A stretch of 64,000 nucleotides of DNA from an uncultured Peptostreptococcus sp. (GCA_900759325.1 CAAEUW010000029.1:1-64000); one strand, 5' to 3'; counted from the stretch's first letter, positions 1 to 8,933 are shown. A program made the numbers and translations. The notes: generated from the sequence alone by a model not told the origin.

Positions 1-32
1 CTCTACGAGTGTTGTGGCTTAAAGTATAAAAG

Positions 33-148
33 CCTTCCTGTAAATACCAGTTTACTCGCCCTAAAATACTAGTCAAGACTAAAATGAATAGGCTAGGCCT
101 AGTCTTGACTAGTATTTCAGGTCAAGTTCTGATATTTTGGCAGGAAGG
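33..148. repeat. Nested long inverted repeat downstream of divIVA
   Basis: The core is a perfect 18-bp inverted repeat, AAATACTAGTCAAGACTA at 64-81 against its complement at 100-117, with an 18-nt loop. Outside it lies a second pair: CCTTCCTG at 33-40 with CAGGAAGG at 141-148, and AAATACCAG at 42-50 with CTGATATTT at 129-137 (one G-U pair). Together they can fold into one long stem-loop just after the divIVA stop codon. On the minus strand the inner stem ends in a short U-rich tail, so it may end the divIVA transcript. The outer arms are unusual for a simple terminator and could mark a small inverted-repeat element or a leader for the next gene beyond the window edge. Confidence 0.6.
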
Positions 149-183
149 ACAAAAAGTGTACAAATAGATATTGCAATTTTGGC

Positions 184-837
184 TTACTTTATTTTAAATA
201 TATCCTCAGGATCTCCACTTAAATTTTCATTTGAAGTCTGGTCTTCAACCTCTAACTCTGCGGTTTCAATACTTAGAGTCTTATCTTCCTGTTCTTGAAC
301 ATCTTCTAGGACAGCCATTCTCATAGTACCAGTAATATCTAGGTCAACAGGTCCATTTACAGCCTGATTGAATTCCTCCTTTTCATTACCTATACCACTA
401 AAGATCTGGTCGACATTTTGCATTTCGTCTTCTAGTAGTGACTTGAACTTTATCCTAAATACCTTAAATTCCTTAACAAGGCCTTCGTATTCATTTCTAA
501 TTTCTACAACCTTATTATTGGCCCTATCTATTAGCTGCTTAGCCTGTAGCTCGGCTTCCTGAACTATGATTCTAGCTTTCTTGTTGGCAGAATTAGTAGT
601 ATCTTCCGCTGCACTTTGGGCAGTTATCAGAGTTTCCTTTAGGGTCTCTTCTATGCTAGAGTACTTGCCAACCTGGTCCTTGTACATTTCTAGTTTTTCC
701 TTTAGAGACTCATTTTCTTTTATTACAGCTTCATAGTCTTCCTTGATCTGGTCTAGGAATACATCTACTTCTTCTTCGTTATAACCTCTGAATCCCTTTT
801 TAAATTCTTTACTTTCTATTAGTTCTGGCGCTATCAT
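184..837 (-). CDS. divIVA: DivIVA-family division-site/polarity protein
   Basis: This is a membrane-curvature-binding scaffold that recruits division and cell-wall proteins to septa and poles. The N-terminal segment carries the conserved lipid-binding region, with KGFRGYNEEEVDVFLDQI at about residues 14-31. Two coiled-coil stretches follow (about 30-70 and 85-150). The C-terminal 60 residues are acidic and unconserved. Length 217 aa is usual for the family. The ATG is preceded by AGGAAGTGATAAA. It is the last visible gene of a ylmH-yggT-sepF-type division block, and in many Firmicutes ileS lies next, which would be beyond the window edge. The family call is secure; the role in this species is inferred. 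Confidence 0.93.
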   Translation of the reverse strand: MIAPELIESKEFKKGFRGYNEEEVDVFLDQIKEDYEAVIKENESLKEKLEMYKDQVGKYSSIEETLKETLITAQSAAEDTTNSANKKARIIVQEAELQAKQLIDRANNKVVEIRNEYEGLVKEFKVFRIKFKSLLEDEMQNVDQIFSGIGNEKEEFNQAVNGPVDLDITGTMRMAVLEDVQEQEDKTLSIETAELEVEDQTSNENLSGDPEDIFKIK

Positions 838-848
838 TTTATCACTTC

Positions 849-1634
849 CTATACAAATTTATTAATTTTCACTCTAAACTTATCCTTCTTGGACATTCCT
901 AATACCTTGTCGAAAATGAACTTTCCCTTCTTTCTTACAGAGATAATAGATCCCTCTTCAACACTTTTTGAGACATTGTTGGTGGGCTCATAATTAACCT
1001 GGACAAGGTCGGCATTTATCAGTTTCGAGGCCTCTTGTCTCGATAAGTTAAATGCTCCTGCTATAACAGAATCCAATCTTAGGGAAGATATGCTAAATAC
1101 CTTGTCATCATAAGACTTTTTCGGTGGCTTAAGATCTGACTTGCCTATTTCTGTCACACTTACCTTATTGTTCTTGATCCTATTGTAGTTATATATGATA
1201 AAATCTGCAATATCACTGTGGACTACCATCTGGCAATAATCATCATGTACCAGTATGTCTCCTATCTTCTCACGCTTAATGCCTAGTGACATTAGGGATC
1301 CTAAGTAGTCCCTGTGAGATACTGTGGTGAACTTAAAAGACCCCCTTACCTCTAGGTAGGTCAGGTTTAAGTCTCCTTCTTCTAGGAAATAGTAGTCAGG
1401 ATATATAAAAATAACTGCCCTTTCAGCATCATCATATCCACCCTCAATAGTATATTCTAGGTCTTTATCATAGTTTATAATAGAAATAGCATTCCTTATT
1501 TCATAGGGATTTAGGAATTCAGTATTCCTAAGGCTATAAGAGTTTGAAACGCTATTACAAATATCAACTATCTTATACATTTTTATTTTTAAGTCATCAT
1601 CCTTGATGTGACTTGTTACCTTTAACTTGTCCAT
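849..1634 (-). CDS. ylmH: YlmH-like S4-domain RNA-binding protein
   Basis: This protein of 261 aa has a C-terminal S4 RNA-binding domain (about residues 182-245, with LRLDSVIAGAFNLSRQEASK), the same fold used by ribosomal protein S4 and pseudouridine synthases. The N-terminal two thirds match the YlmH layout, including YLGSLMSLGIKREKIGDI. YlmH homologues bind ribosomes and have been linked to division in cocci and to ribosome rescue. It sits between yggT and divIVA with gaps of about 12 nt, so it is probably co-transcribed. RBS is GGGATGA before the ATG. The family assignment is firm from the domain and the position; molecular function here is inferred. Confidence 0.88.
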   Translation of the reverse strand: MDKLKVTSHIKDDDLKIKMYKIVDICNSVSNSYSLRNTEFLNPYEIRNAISIINYDKDLEYTIEGGYDDAERAVIFIYPDYYFLEEGDLNLTYLEVRGSFKFTTVSHRDYLGSLMSLGIKREKIGDILVHDDYCQMVVHSDIADFIIYNYNRIKNNKVSVTEIGKSDLKPPKKSYDDKVFSISSLRLDSVIAGAFNLSRQEASKLINADLVQVNYEPTNNVSKSVEEGSIISVRKKGKFIFDKVLGMSKKDKFRVKINKFV

Positions 1635-1646
1635 ACAATCATCCCG

Positions 1647-1904
1647 TTATAGATAAGCATATATCAATCTGCTTAAAACCCACAGGAAGACTATTGCCAA
1701 CATAGGCGATATATCAACCGGACCAGTATTAAACCTGCTTAATAGCTTTCTCATAGGTGCTTCAACAGGCTCTGTAAAATCATCTAAAAGAGCATAAAGT
1801 CTACTATCCTGCGCTCCTGGGAACCATGACATAATAGACTTTGCTATAATAATCCAAACAATTATATCGATTAGACGAACTAAAGCAATTTTTAAAACTT
1901 CCAT
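1647..1904 (-). CDS. yggT: YggT-family small membrane protein
   Basis: This 85-aa integral membrane protein has two hydrophobic segments (about residues 4-24 and 60-83) separated by a polar loop with the family-typical run of prolines and FTEPVEAPMRKLL. YggT/YlmG proteins are found beside sepF in most Firmicutes and in cyanobacteria and chloroplasts; they have been linked to division and membrane organisation, but the mechanism is not established. A GTG start nine bases upstream is possible, but the AGGTG ribosome binding site overlaps it and is correctly spaced (6 nt) from the ATG at 1904, so I used the ATG. The gene begins 13 nt after the sepF stop codon and is likely in the same operon. 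Confidence 0.9.
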   Translation of the reverse strand: MEVLKIALVRLIDIIVWIIIAKSIMSWFPGAQDSRLYALLDDFTEPVEAPMRKLLSRFNTGPVDISPMLAIVFLWVLSRLIYAYL

Positions 1905-1917
1905 TATAGGCACCTAA

Positions 1918-2412
1918 TTACTTGTTCTGCCAAGGAAAGATTGCCTTACTTTCTAATTCCTTTTTAATACTAGCATCTACATCTACATTCTTTGGAGCAA
2001 GTATAAATATCGATTTAGAAACACGCTGGATGCTTCCATCAAGTACGTATACTGCACCATTCATGAAATCAAATATAGACTTCTTTGTATTTTGCTGAGT
2101 TAATCCTTCAAGATTTACTATTACAGTTTTTCTTAGTCTTAAGTGGTCTGCAATAGTAGCGGCATCATCATATACCTTAGGCTCAACTATTACAACCTTC
2201 ATCTGGTTATGAGCCTGATAATCTACCCTAGATCCTAGTGGACTATTGTAAGAATCCTCTAATTCGTCTTCATCTTCATAATCATCGTACACGTCATCTT
2301 CGTACACATCATCCTCATATTCATCATATGCATCATAATCGTCATTGGCATTGTCTCCATCAACAATCATCCAATTCTTCAACTTACCCATTTTATCCTT
2401 AATTCCAGCCAT
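1918..2412 (-). CDS. sepF: Cell division protein SepF
   Basis: SepF binds the FtsZ C-terminal tail and anchors Z-filaments to the membrane. The first 16 residues form a basic/hydrophobic amphipathic membrane anchor. A long acidic, Tyr/Asp-rich linker (about 22-60) follows, and then the compact SepF core (about 70-160), with VVIVEPKVYDDAATIADHLR and FMNGAVYVLDGSIQRVSKSI. No ftsA is visible in the window next to ftsZ, so SepF could be a main FtsZ membrane anchor here, although ftsA may lie elsewhere. RBS is AGGAGG. The linker is strikingly rich in D, E and Y, more so than in Bacillus SepF as I recall it. Confidence 0.95.
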   Translation of the reverse strand: MAGIKDKMGKLKNWMIVDGDNANDDYDAYDEYEDDVYEDDVYDDYEDEDELEDSYNSPLGSRVDYQAHNQMKVVIVEPKVYDDAATIADHLRLRKTVIVNLEGLTQQNTKKSIFDFMNGAVYVLDGSIQRVSKSIFILAPKNVDVDASIKKELESKAIFPWQNK

Positions 2413-2442
2413 ATTATACCTCCTAAACAGCGTGTCTTTATT

Positions 2443-3144
2443 TTAAATATTATAATTTCTCTTTCCAAATATAGATGTTCCAACTCTAACTATTGTTGAA
2501 CCCTCTTCTATAGCGATCTGATAATCACCGCTCATACCCATTGAAAGTTCCTTCATTTCTACACCCTCAATAGACATAGCCTTGATATTTTCAAAGGCCT
2601 CCTTAAGACCCCTAAAAACAGACCTGACTTCAGCTTCATCATCTGAATCTGGAGCCATTGTCATCAAACCAACAATCTTTATTCTATCAAATTTATCAGC
2701 ACATTCTCTAACAAAGTTCTCAAGGTCTTCTACATAAATACCATGCTTGCTTTCTTCCTTAGATACATTTACCTGAACTAGACACCTAATATCCCTACCG
2801 ATACTTTCTGCCCTCTTATTAATTTCTTCTGCCAGGCTCATCCTATCCAAAGAATGAATCAAGTCGACCTTGTCTATTATGTACTTGACCTTGTTGGTCT
2901 GGAGTGTACCAATTTGGTGCCATTTGGCTCTATTCCCAATCAGTCCATACTTGCGTTGCAATTCCTGGGGCTTGTTTTCACCAACATCTGTAATCCCACA
3001 TTCAAGAGCCTCTTCAATTACATCTACATCAACAGTCTTGGTGACACCAAGAAGTAAAATATCTTCTGGATTCCTATTGGCCTTAGTTGATGCTTGTCGT
3101 ATGCTTGACTTTACCTGGTCAATTCTAACCGAAATATCGCTCAT
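2443..3144 (-). CDS. yggS: PLP homeostasis protein (YggS/PROSC family)
   Basis: This protein binds pyridoxal 5-phosphate and helps balance PLP, amino-acid and 2-ketoacid pools without known catalysis. It is a single alanine-racemase-like TIM barrel with the PLP lysine in LLGVTKTVDVDVI and the phosphate-binding end SMGMSGDYQIAIEEGSTIVR. Length about 233 aa matches the family. A TTG start seven codons upstream is open, but the AGGTG site overlaps that extension and is properly spaced for the ATG at 3144 (or 3147). YggS just upstream of sepF is the standard Firmicutes order, so it begins the division operon seen here. Confidence 0.95.
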   Translation of the reverse strand: MSDISVRIDQVKSSIRQASTKANRNPEDILLLGVTKTVDVDVIEEALECGITDVGENKPQELQRKYGLIGNRAKWHQIGTLQTNKVKYIIDKVDLIHSLDRMSLAEEINKRAESIGRDIRCLVQVNVSKEESKHGIYVEDLENFVRECADKFDRIKIVGLMTMAPDSDDEAEVRSVFRGLKEAFENIKAMSIEGVEMKELSMGMSGDYQIAIEEGSTIVRVGTSIFGKRNYNI

Positions 3145-3230
3145 CATATCACCTACTTTAATCAATTAAGAATACACATATATATTCCATTATAGCATAA
3201 TGTAGCTTATATTTGTATACTTTTGTTCAT

Positions 3231-4241
3231 CTATAATTTAAAAATTGATTCATTTTCATATTTTTTATTTCTTGTCATTAGTTCCTTGACAGCCGTCTTT
3301 GGATCAATTTGACCTTCGACCACCTTGTATATGCACTCAGTAATCGGCATTTCAACATTCAATTCTTTAGCTATCTTGTATACAGCTTCAGTAGCTGTAA
3401 TACCCTCAACAACCATTTCTATCTTTTCTTGAGTTTCCTCAATGCTATAGCCCTGACCTATTAGGATTCCAGCCCTCCTATTTCTAGAGTGCATACTTGT
3501 ACAGGTAACAATCAAGTCTCCTATGCCTGACAAGCCTGAGAAGGTAGATATATCTGCTCCTAAGGCTACACCAAATCTAGAAATTTCAGCTATACCCCTA
3601 GTCATAAGGGCTGCCTTTGAATTATCACCATAACCCATACCGTCAAGGATACCTGCACCAAAAGCAATAATATTCTTGGTAGTACCACCTAACTCAACAC
3701 CCACCATATCAGTATTTGTATAGACTCTTAAATACTCATTCATAAATAGGTCTTGTACCCCTTGTGATATATCAAGATTTTCTGAAGCAGCGACTAGTGT
3801 TGTTGGCATCTTTCTTGAAACCTCTTCGGCGTGTGATGGTCCAGATAACATACAATAGGGATTTTGTGGTAATACCTCAGAACATACCTGTGACAGCCTC
3901 TTGCTGGTATTTTTTTCTATACCCTTTGCTACATTTACCAATACCTGGTCTGGCCCTATCTTGTCTGCTATATCACTACAAACAGACCTAATCTGCTGGG
4001 ACGGTACACCAAGAACTATGAACTCTGCCCCATCGACCACCTGATCAATATTGCTAGAAGCCCTAAGAGTCTTCGATAGCTTCACTCCAGGTAGGTACTT
4101 TTCATTTGTATTTTTATTATTTATTTCATCAACCTGGTCCTGCCTTCTGGCCCAAATCAAAACTTCATGTCCATTTTCATCTAACACAGATGCAAGTGCT
4201 GTGCCCCAGCTGCCTGCTCCTAATACACAAACTTTACTCAT
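3231..4241 (-). CDS. gpsA: Glycerol-3-phosphate dehydrogenase [NAD(P)+]
   Basis: GpsA reduces dihydroxyacetone phosphate to sn-glycerol-3-phosphate for phospholipid synthesis. The N-terminal nucleotide-binding loop is VLGAGSWGTALA. The catalytic lysine region is GVELGGTTKNIIAFGAGI, followed by the family block SGIGDLIVTCTSMHSRNRRAG. Length 336 aa is standard. I chose the ATG at 4241 because GGAGG lies 5 nt upstream of it; the longer reading adds four residues and would swallow this site. plsY, the next lipid step, lies immediately upstream, and der precedes that: the der-plsY-gpsA order is common in Clostridia. The enzyme is cytosolic. Confidence 0.97.
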   Translation of the reverse strand: MSKVCVLGAGSWGTALASVLDENGHEVLIWARRQDQVDEINNKNTNEKYLPGVKLSKTLRASSNIDQVVDGAEFIVLGVPSQQIRSVCSDIADKIGPDQVLVNVAKGIEKNTSKRLSQVCSEVLPQNPYCMLSGPSHAEEVSRKMPTTLVAASENLDISQGVQDLFMNEYLRVYTNTDMVGVELGGTTKNIIAFGAGILDGMGYGDNSKAALMTRGIAEISRFGVALGADISTFSGLSGIGDLIVTCTSMHSRNRRAGILIGQGYSIEETQEKIEMVVEGITATEAVYKIAKELNVEMPITECIYKVVEGQIDPKTAVKELMTRNKKYENESIFKL

Positions 4242-4337
4242 AGTATCCTCCAAGAATTATGAAAATAATGTATTTTGTAGTTAATACACTAGTGAATTAT
4301 ATAGTCTATTTACTATCTATTTATGCCTAGACACCTA

Positions 4338-4946
4338 CTATCTCGTCTTAGTCCCAAGCCTGTTTTCCCTTCCATTTAATAGTTTTCTAATATTCTCCCT
4401 ATGCTTATATACAACCGATACTGAAAGTAGAATACCAAGCCAAAGGCCAGACATATTATCTGTCATCAGCATCAAAATCGGGAATAGGCATACACCAAGC
4501 ATAGAAGCAATTGATACATACCTTGTCACTAGGAGTATTATTATATAAAATACCATACTGGCAAGGGTCATAAGAGGAGAAATGGCTAACATGGCACCAT
4601 AGCTGGTAGCTACTCCCTTACCACCCCTAAATCTCATAAATACAGACCAGTTATGACCACATACTACAGCAAGTGCAGATATATACCTGGCTAGGTCAGG
4701 GTCAGCCCCTAATTTCTTTGCCAAAAAGCTTGATATCAAAACAGCTATTGTACCCTTTAAATAGTCACCTACAAGGGTAACGGCACCAGCTTTCTTGCCA
4801 AAGGTCCTCAACATATTAGTTGTGCCTGGATTTTTAGATCCATACTGTCTTATATCTTTCGAGAATATATATTTACTTATTAAGTAGGCACACGAAATGG
4901 TACCCATAAAGTAGGAAATTACAACTACTAATAAATATACAAGCAT
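4338..4946 (-). CDS. plsY: Acyl-phosphate:glycerol-3-phosphate acyltransferase PlsY
   Basis: PlsY makes lysophosphatidic acid from acyl-phosphate and glycerol-3-phosphate, the first acylation in bacterial phospholipid synthesis. It has five predicted membrane spans in 202 aa. Family signatures are GSKNPGTTNMLR (about residues 36-47), the second motif HNWSVFMRFRGGKGVATSYG (about 99-118), and a C-terminal YKHRENIRKLLNG segment. It sits 12 nt after der and about 100 nt before gpsA, which supplies its substrate. RBS is a GGGGG run 7 nt before the ATG. Confidence 0.96.
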   Translation of the reverse strand: MLVYLLVVVISYFMGTISCAYLISKYIFSKDIRQYGSKNPGTTNMLRTFGKKAGAVTLVGDYLKGTIAVLISSFLAKKLGADPDLARYISALAVVCGHNWSVFMRFRGGKGVATSYGAMLAISPLMTLASMVFYIIILLVTRYVSIASMLGVCLFPILMLMTDNMSGLWLGILLSVSVVYKHRENIRKLLNGRENRLGTKTR

Positions 4947-4958
4947 AATAAAGCCCCC

Positions 4959-6287
4959 TTATTTTTTCTTCTTTTGGCTGTATTCTATCTTTATCGATGT
5001 CCCCTCAAAGCCAAAGTTCTCCCTCAACCTATTTTCTAGGTACCTAGTATATGAAAAGTGAGTCAACTCCTTATCATTTATAAATAGGTTAAATGTTGGA
5101 GGTTTAACTCCAGTCTGAGTTCCATAGTATATCTTTAGCCTTCTGCCCTTGTCAGATGGAGGCTGGTTAAGCATTATGGCCTCACCAATAACCTGGTTCA
5201 ATACAGAAGTAGTAACCCTCTTATTCTGTTCAGCAGATACCTCAACAACTGTCTCAAGTATCTTTCCAATTCTCTGATTGCTAACTGCAGACACAAATAG
5301 AATAGGGGCATATGTCATAAATGGGAATTTTTCCCTAACACTCATCCTGAAATTACCCATAGTCTTATTGTCCTTTTCTATTAGGTCCCACTTATTTACT
5401 ACGAATATACAGGCTTTACCTTCATCATGGGCTATACCTGCTATCTTTGTATCCTGTTCAGTAACCCCCTCAGTAGCATCTATCACTATTAGGACTACAT
5501 CTGCCCTATCAACTGCACTCATAGACCTGATTACTGAGAAACGCTCAACATTTTCATACACCTTGCTCCTTCTCCTGATACCCGCTGTATCAATAAGAAG
5601 AAACTTATTTTCATCCTTTTCGAAATAGGTATCTATTGCATCCCTAGTAGTACCCGCTATAGGCGACACAATTACCCTCTCTTCTCCAAGTATATTATTA
5701 AGTATAGAAGACTTACCTGCATTAGGCTTACCAGTGATGGCCACCCTAATTACATCTTCATCATATTCCATGTTCATACCTTCTGGAAAGTTTTCAACTA
5801 CCTCGTCTAAAAGGTCACCAAGTCCCATGCTATTGGCTCCGGAAATAGCAATAGGATTACCTAGGCCTAGCTCATAAAAATCATAGATATTGTCAAACTG
5901 GCTCTTTGAATCTATCTTGTTTACTACCAAAAGAACCGGTTTTTTAGTCCTCCTTAATATATCTGCCACTTCCTTGTCTGCAGCTGTCAAACCACTCTTG
6001 CCATCTACTACAAATAAGATGACATGAGCCATATCTACCGCTAGCATGGCTTGGTTTCTCATCTGCGAAAGAATTATATCATCACTTTCTGGCTCTATAC
6101 CACCAGTATCTATAATTGTAAAATACTTATTTAACCACTCTACCTCACCAAATATCCTATCCCTGGTAACACCTGGTGTGTCTTCAACTATTGATATTTT
6201 AGTTCCTGTTAACTTATTAAAGATTGTAGACTTACCTACATTTGGCCTTCCTACAACAGCAACTATTGGTCTATTATCACTATTCAA
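4959..6287 (-). CDS. der: Ribosome biogenesis GTPase Der (EngA)
   Basis: Der is an essential double GTPase for 50S subunit assembly. Two tandem G domains are visible: the first has GRPNVGKST (about 12-20) and NKID, the second has GKPNAGKSS (about 185-193), DTAG and NKWD. The C-terminal KH-like domain (about 350-442) ends in a lysine-rich tail. Length 442 aa is typical. The start codon is TTG, placed after a GGAAGTGA ribosome binding site; no closer ATG gives the conserved N terminus. It opens the der-plsY-gpsA group. About 150 nt of featureless AT-rich DNA separates it from the upstream histidine kinase. Confidence 0.96.
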   Translation of the reverse strand: MNSDNRPIVAVVGRPNVGKSTIFNKLTGTKISIVEDTPGVTRDRIFGEVEWLNKYFTIIDTGGIEPESDDIILSQMRNQAMLAVDMAHVILFVVDGKSGLTAADKEVADILRRTKKPVLLVVNKIDSKSQFDNIYDFYELGLGNPIAISGANSMGLGDLLDEVVENFPEGMNMEYDEDVIRVAITGKPNAGKSSILNNILGEERVIVSPIAGTTRDAIDTYFEKDENKFLLIDTAGIRRRSKVYENVERFSVIRSMSAVDRADVVLIVIDATEGVTEQDTKIAGIAHDEGKACIFVVNKWDLIEKDNKTMGNFRMSVREKFPFMTYAPILFVSAVSNQRIGKILETVVEVSAEQNKRVTTSVLNQVIGEAIMLNQPPSDKGRRLKIYYGTQTGVKPPTFNLFINDKELTHFSYTRYLENRLRENFGFEGTSIKIEYSQKKKK

Positions 6288-6440
6288 AATGTCACTTCCT
6301 TTTCTATAAACTTATTATCAAAATCTTTCTATTAAACTTATCAATATATTTTTGCCTAATAATATTATTTTATCACAGCCATCTAATCATTATAACCGAT
6401 TTTGCTTGAAATTTACAATAAAATTAATCTACTGAATAAA

Positions 6441-7721
6441 TTATTGCTTTTTCGGTAGGCTAATCTTGAATATTGATCCTTGACCAAGAACTGATTCAAG
6501 CCCTATATCTCCCCCTAGGGATAGGATTATATGCTTGACTATAGCAAGACCCAGTCCAGTCCCATCAACTTCCTTATTCCTGGACTTTGTCACCCTATAA
6601 AACCTTTCAAATATTCTTTCCTGTTCCTCTTGACCTATGCCAATACCATTATCTTCAACCCATATCCTGTAATTGTCCTGGTCTTCAAAAAACATAACCC
6701 TCACATAACCACCTGGCTTATTGTATTTTATGGCATTTGATATTAGGTTTATCATTAGCCCCTTATAGTACTCCCTATGAGTGTATATTGATTCAGGACC
6801 ATTATAGTCAAAGGATATTTCTACCCCTTTCTCGGACAGTTTATCCTCAAAGAGGTCCAACATCTTTTGATTTTCCTCCCTTAGGTCAACTTTCTCCAAA
6901 CTTAAGTCTATGTCTCCTTCTATTGATGATAGCATGAGAATATCATTAATTAATATCCTGAGTCTTGAAGATTCATTGTCTATAATATCCAAAAACCTCT
7001 TTCTTGTAGCAGAATCTATGGTCTCATCATTTACTTTGAGTGTTTCAATAAATCCCTGGATTGATGTAAGGGGGGTCTTAAGCTCATGGCTAACATTCGC
7101 TGCAAAGTCTCTCCTTATATTTTCAAGCCTTATTCTCTCACTGATATCCTCAATATTTATTACAGATGATATTACAAGGTCCTTTTCAAGATGCATCTTG
7201 ACCGGGTCTATCTTTACCTTGAAGGTCCTTCCTTTCGAAGACCTTATTTCCTTTGAAACACTGGTGTTCATTCCAATATTATATACAATAAAATCGAGTA
7301 AGGCCTCATTTTTTACTATGCCTGATATTGGCATGCCCTCAAGCCTACCACTAGCCCCATAATCAATGTACTCTCTAGCCACTGAGTTTATCAGGTAGAC
7401 CCTATTATTTATATCTATTACTATTATGCCATTTGAAACTGACTTTATTATGGCGTCCAACTGCCTATTTTTCTTGGCTAGGTCATAAAATGACTTGTCC
7501 AATGAGGAAAGGGTTGAGTTAAAATTATTGACAAATGCCATAACCTCAGCGTTATTACTCTTTCTAACCCTAACAGAAAAATCCTTTTTTTGAATCCTAT
7601 AGGATATCCTATTCAGGTCTTTCATAAAAGCCTTAAAAGCCTGGACATATCTCCAATATAGGATTAATATCATCCAGGATATTAGCATCGCAACTACTAA
7701 AATATACATAATCCTGTCCAT
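6441..7721 (-). CDS. PAS-containing membrane sensor histidine kinase (PhoR/WalK type)
   Basis: Sensor kinase of a two-component system, 426 aa. It has one N-terminal membrane span (about residues 3-22), a HAMP-like linker (about 25-75), a PAS domain (about 85-185), a HisKA domain with phospho-acceptor His in NVSHELKTPLTSIQG (His near 212), and a HATPase domain with NLISNAIKYNKPG, DNGIGIG and GTGLGLAIVK. There is no extracytoplasmic sensing loop between two membrane helices as in Bacillus PhoR; the layout resembles the single-span streptococcal WalK. I chose the ATG at 7721 because GGAGG precedes it by 5 nt. It lies 53 nt after its response regulator gene. The signal sensed is unknown. Confidence 0.92.
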   Translation of the reverse strand: MDRIMYILVVAMLISWMILILYWRYVQAFKAFMKDLNRISYRIQKKDFSVRVRKSNNAEVMAFVNNFNSTLSSLDKSFYDLAKKNRQLDAIIKSVSNGIIVIDINNRVYLINSVAREYIDYGASGRLEGMPISGIVKNEALLDFIVYNIGMNTSVSKEIRSSKGRTFKVKIDPVKMHLEKDLVISSVINIEDISERIRLENIRRDFAANVSHELKTPLTSIQGFIETLKVNDETIDSATRKRFLDIIDNESSRLRILINDILMLSSIEGDIDLSLEKVDLREENQKMLDLFEDKLSEKGVEISFDYNGPESIYTHREYYKGLMINLISNAIKYNKPGGYVRVMFFEDQDNYRIWVEDNGIGIGQEEQERIFERFYRVTKSRNKEVDGTGLGLAIVKHIILSLGGDIGLESVLGQGSIFKISLPKKQ

Positions 7722-7774
7722 AATAACCTCCAAAAATTAAGGATAATAAACATAGTTTACTATCCTCAGCCTCT

Positions 7775-8455
7775 TTATTTCATTTTATAACCAAGGCCTC
7801 TGATGGTATCTATACCATTTTCACTGGTCTCATCCAGACCTAGTTTCTTCCTAAGGTGCCTTATATGCACATCTACAGTCCTGGTCTCGCCATAAAATTC
7901 ATAGCCCCACACCTTTTCTAGGAGGTAGTCCCTCTTTAGGACCTTACCCCTATTTTCCATAAGAAGTTTTAATAACTCAAACTCCTTACGAGTCAGGTCA
8001 ACAGCATGACCATCTACAGTCAGCCCATATTGGTCTGTGTTTAGGATAATATTCCCAGCCTCTATTATTGATTGGGATTTGTCACTTACCCTATAGCGCC
8101 TTAAAATCGTGTTAATTCTAGCCATAAGCTCCTTGATACTAAATGGCTTGGTTATATAATCATCCGCTCCGACATTTAGCCCCTGAATTTTATCATCCTC
8201 CATATTTTTTGCTGTCAGCATTATAACTGGAAGATCATATATGTTCTCATCTTGTCTAATTTTCCTTAATATGTCTATACCACTAATCTTTGGCAGCATC
8301 CAATCTAGAAGCAAAAGATCAGGCTTTTCCTTACCTATGAGTTCAATAGCCTGGTTAGCCTCAGGGGATACACAAACATCAAAGCCGGATAGTTCTAGAT
8401 TAAATTTTAGTAATTCTAGTATATGTTCTTCATCATCAATTACCAATATTTTCAC
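7775..8455 (-). CDS. OmpR/PhoB-family response regulator
   Basis: This 226-aa DNA-binding regulator is the partner of the adjacent kinase. The receiver domain (1-120) has the acidic pocket DDEE, the phospho-acceptor Asp in LLLLDWMLP (residue about 52), the switch Thr in IMLTAK and the Lys in ITKPF. The C-terminal winged helix (about 130-226) includes LTRKEFELLKLLMENRGKV and RTVDVHIRHLRKKLG. The start codon is GTG, preceded by AAGGGATGA lying in the end of nrdR. The receiver looks PhoB-like, but the kinase resembles WalK, so whether the system senses phosphate or cell-wall state cannot be decided from sequence alone. Confidence 0.93.
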   Translation of the reverse strand: MKILVIDDEEHILELLKFNLELSGFDVCVSPEANQAIELIGKEKPDLLLLDWMLPKISGIDILRKIRQDENIYDLPVIMLTAKNMEDDKIQGLNVGADDYITKPFSIKELMARINTILRRYRVSDKSQSIIEAGNIILNTDQYGLTVDGHAVDLTRKEFELLKLLMENRGKVLKRDYLLEKVWGYEFYGETRTVDVHIRHLRKKLGLDETSENGIDTIRGLGYKMK

Positions 8456-8457
8456 TA

Positions 8458-8919
8458 CTAATCATCCCTTTTTTCTTTTATAATAGATTCCAATTCGTTT
8501 ACGAAGGTATTCAAGTCCTTAAACTGCCTATAGACAGATGCAAACCTTACATAGGCTACTTCATCTACATCCTTAAGCCTATCCATTACCATTTCACCAA
8601 TTTTAGTAGTCTCTATTTCATTGATGAACATCTTGTTGATTTCACCCTCTATAGAATCTACCAACTCATCAATCTTTGATACAGATACAGGTAGCTTTTC
8701 ACATGACCTAATCAAGCCATACTTAATTTTGTCTCTATCAAAGGACTCTCTCCTGCCATCCTTCTTAATGACCATAACAGGTATAAGCTCTATCTTTTCA
8801 TAGGTTGTAAATCTCTTTTTGCATCTTTCACACTCTCTCCTTCTCCTTATTGAAGAAGTATCGATATGTCTCGAATCAAGTACTTTAGATTCCTTATATT
8901 CGCAATACGGACAAATCAT
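8458..8919 (-). CDS. nrdR: Ribonucleotide reductase repressor NrdR
   Basis: NrdR represses ribonucleotide reductase genes in response to nucleotide levels. The N-terminal zinc ribbon has CPYC (residues 3-6) and CERC, followed by an ATP-cone domain (VIKKDGRRESFDRDKIKYG) up to about residue 140. Length 153 aa is standard. The start at 8919 is fixed by the universal MxCPxC beginning and by GGAGG 8 nt upstream; the open frame extends further but through the ftsZ terminator. It is followed within 2 nt by the response regulator gene, so the three genes likely share a transcript. Confidence 0.96.
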   Translation of the reverse strand: MICPYCEYKESKVLDSRHIDTSSIRRRRECERCKKRFTTYEKIELIPVMVIKKDGRRESFDRDKIKYGLIRSCEKLPVSVSKIDELVDSIEGEINKMFINEIETTKIGEMVMDRLKDVDEVAYVRFASVYRQFKDLNTFVNELESIIKEKRDD

Positions 8920-8933
8920 ACTAGTATCCTCCT

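Noticed and set aside
1..183. Possible T-box or riboswitch leader for ileS downstream of divIVA
   Set aside because: The minus strand shows no AGGGTGGNACCGCG T-box sequence or specifier loop; the structure is described only as a nested inverted repeat.
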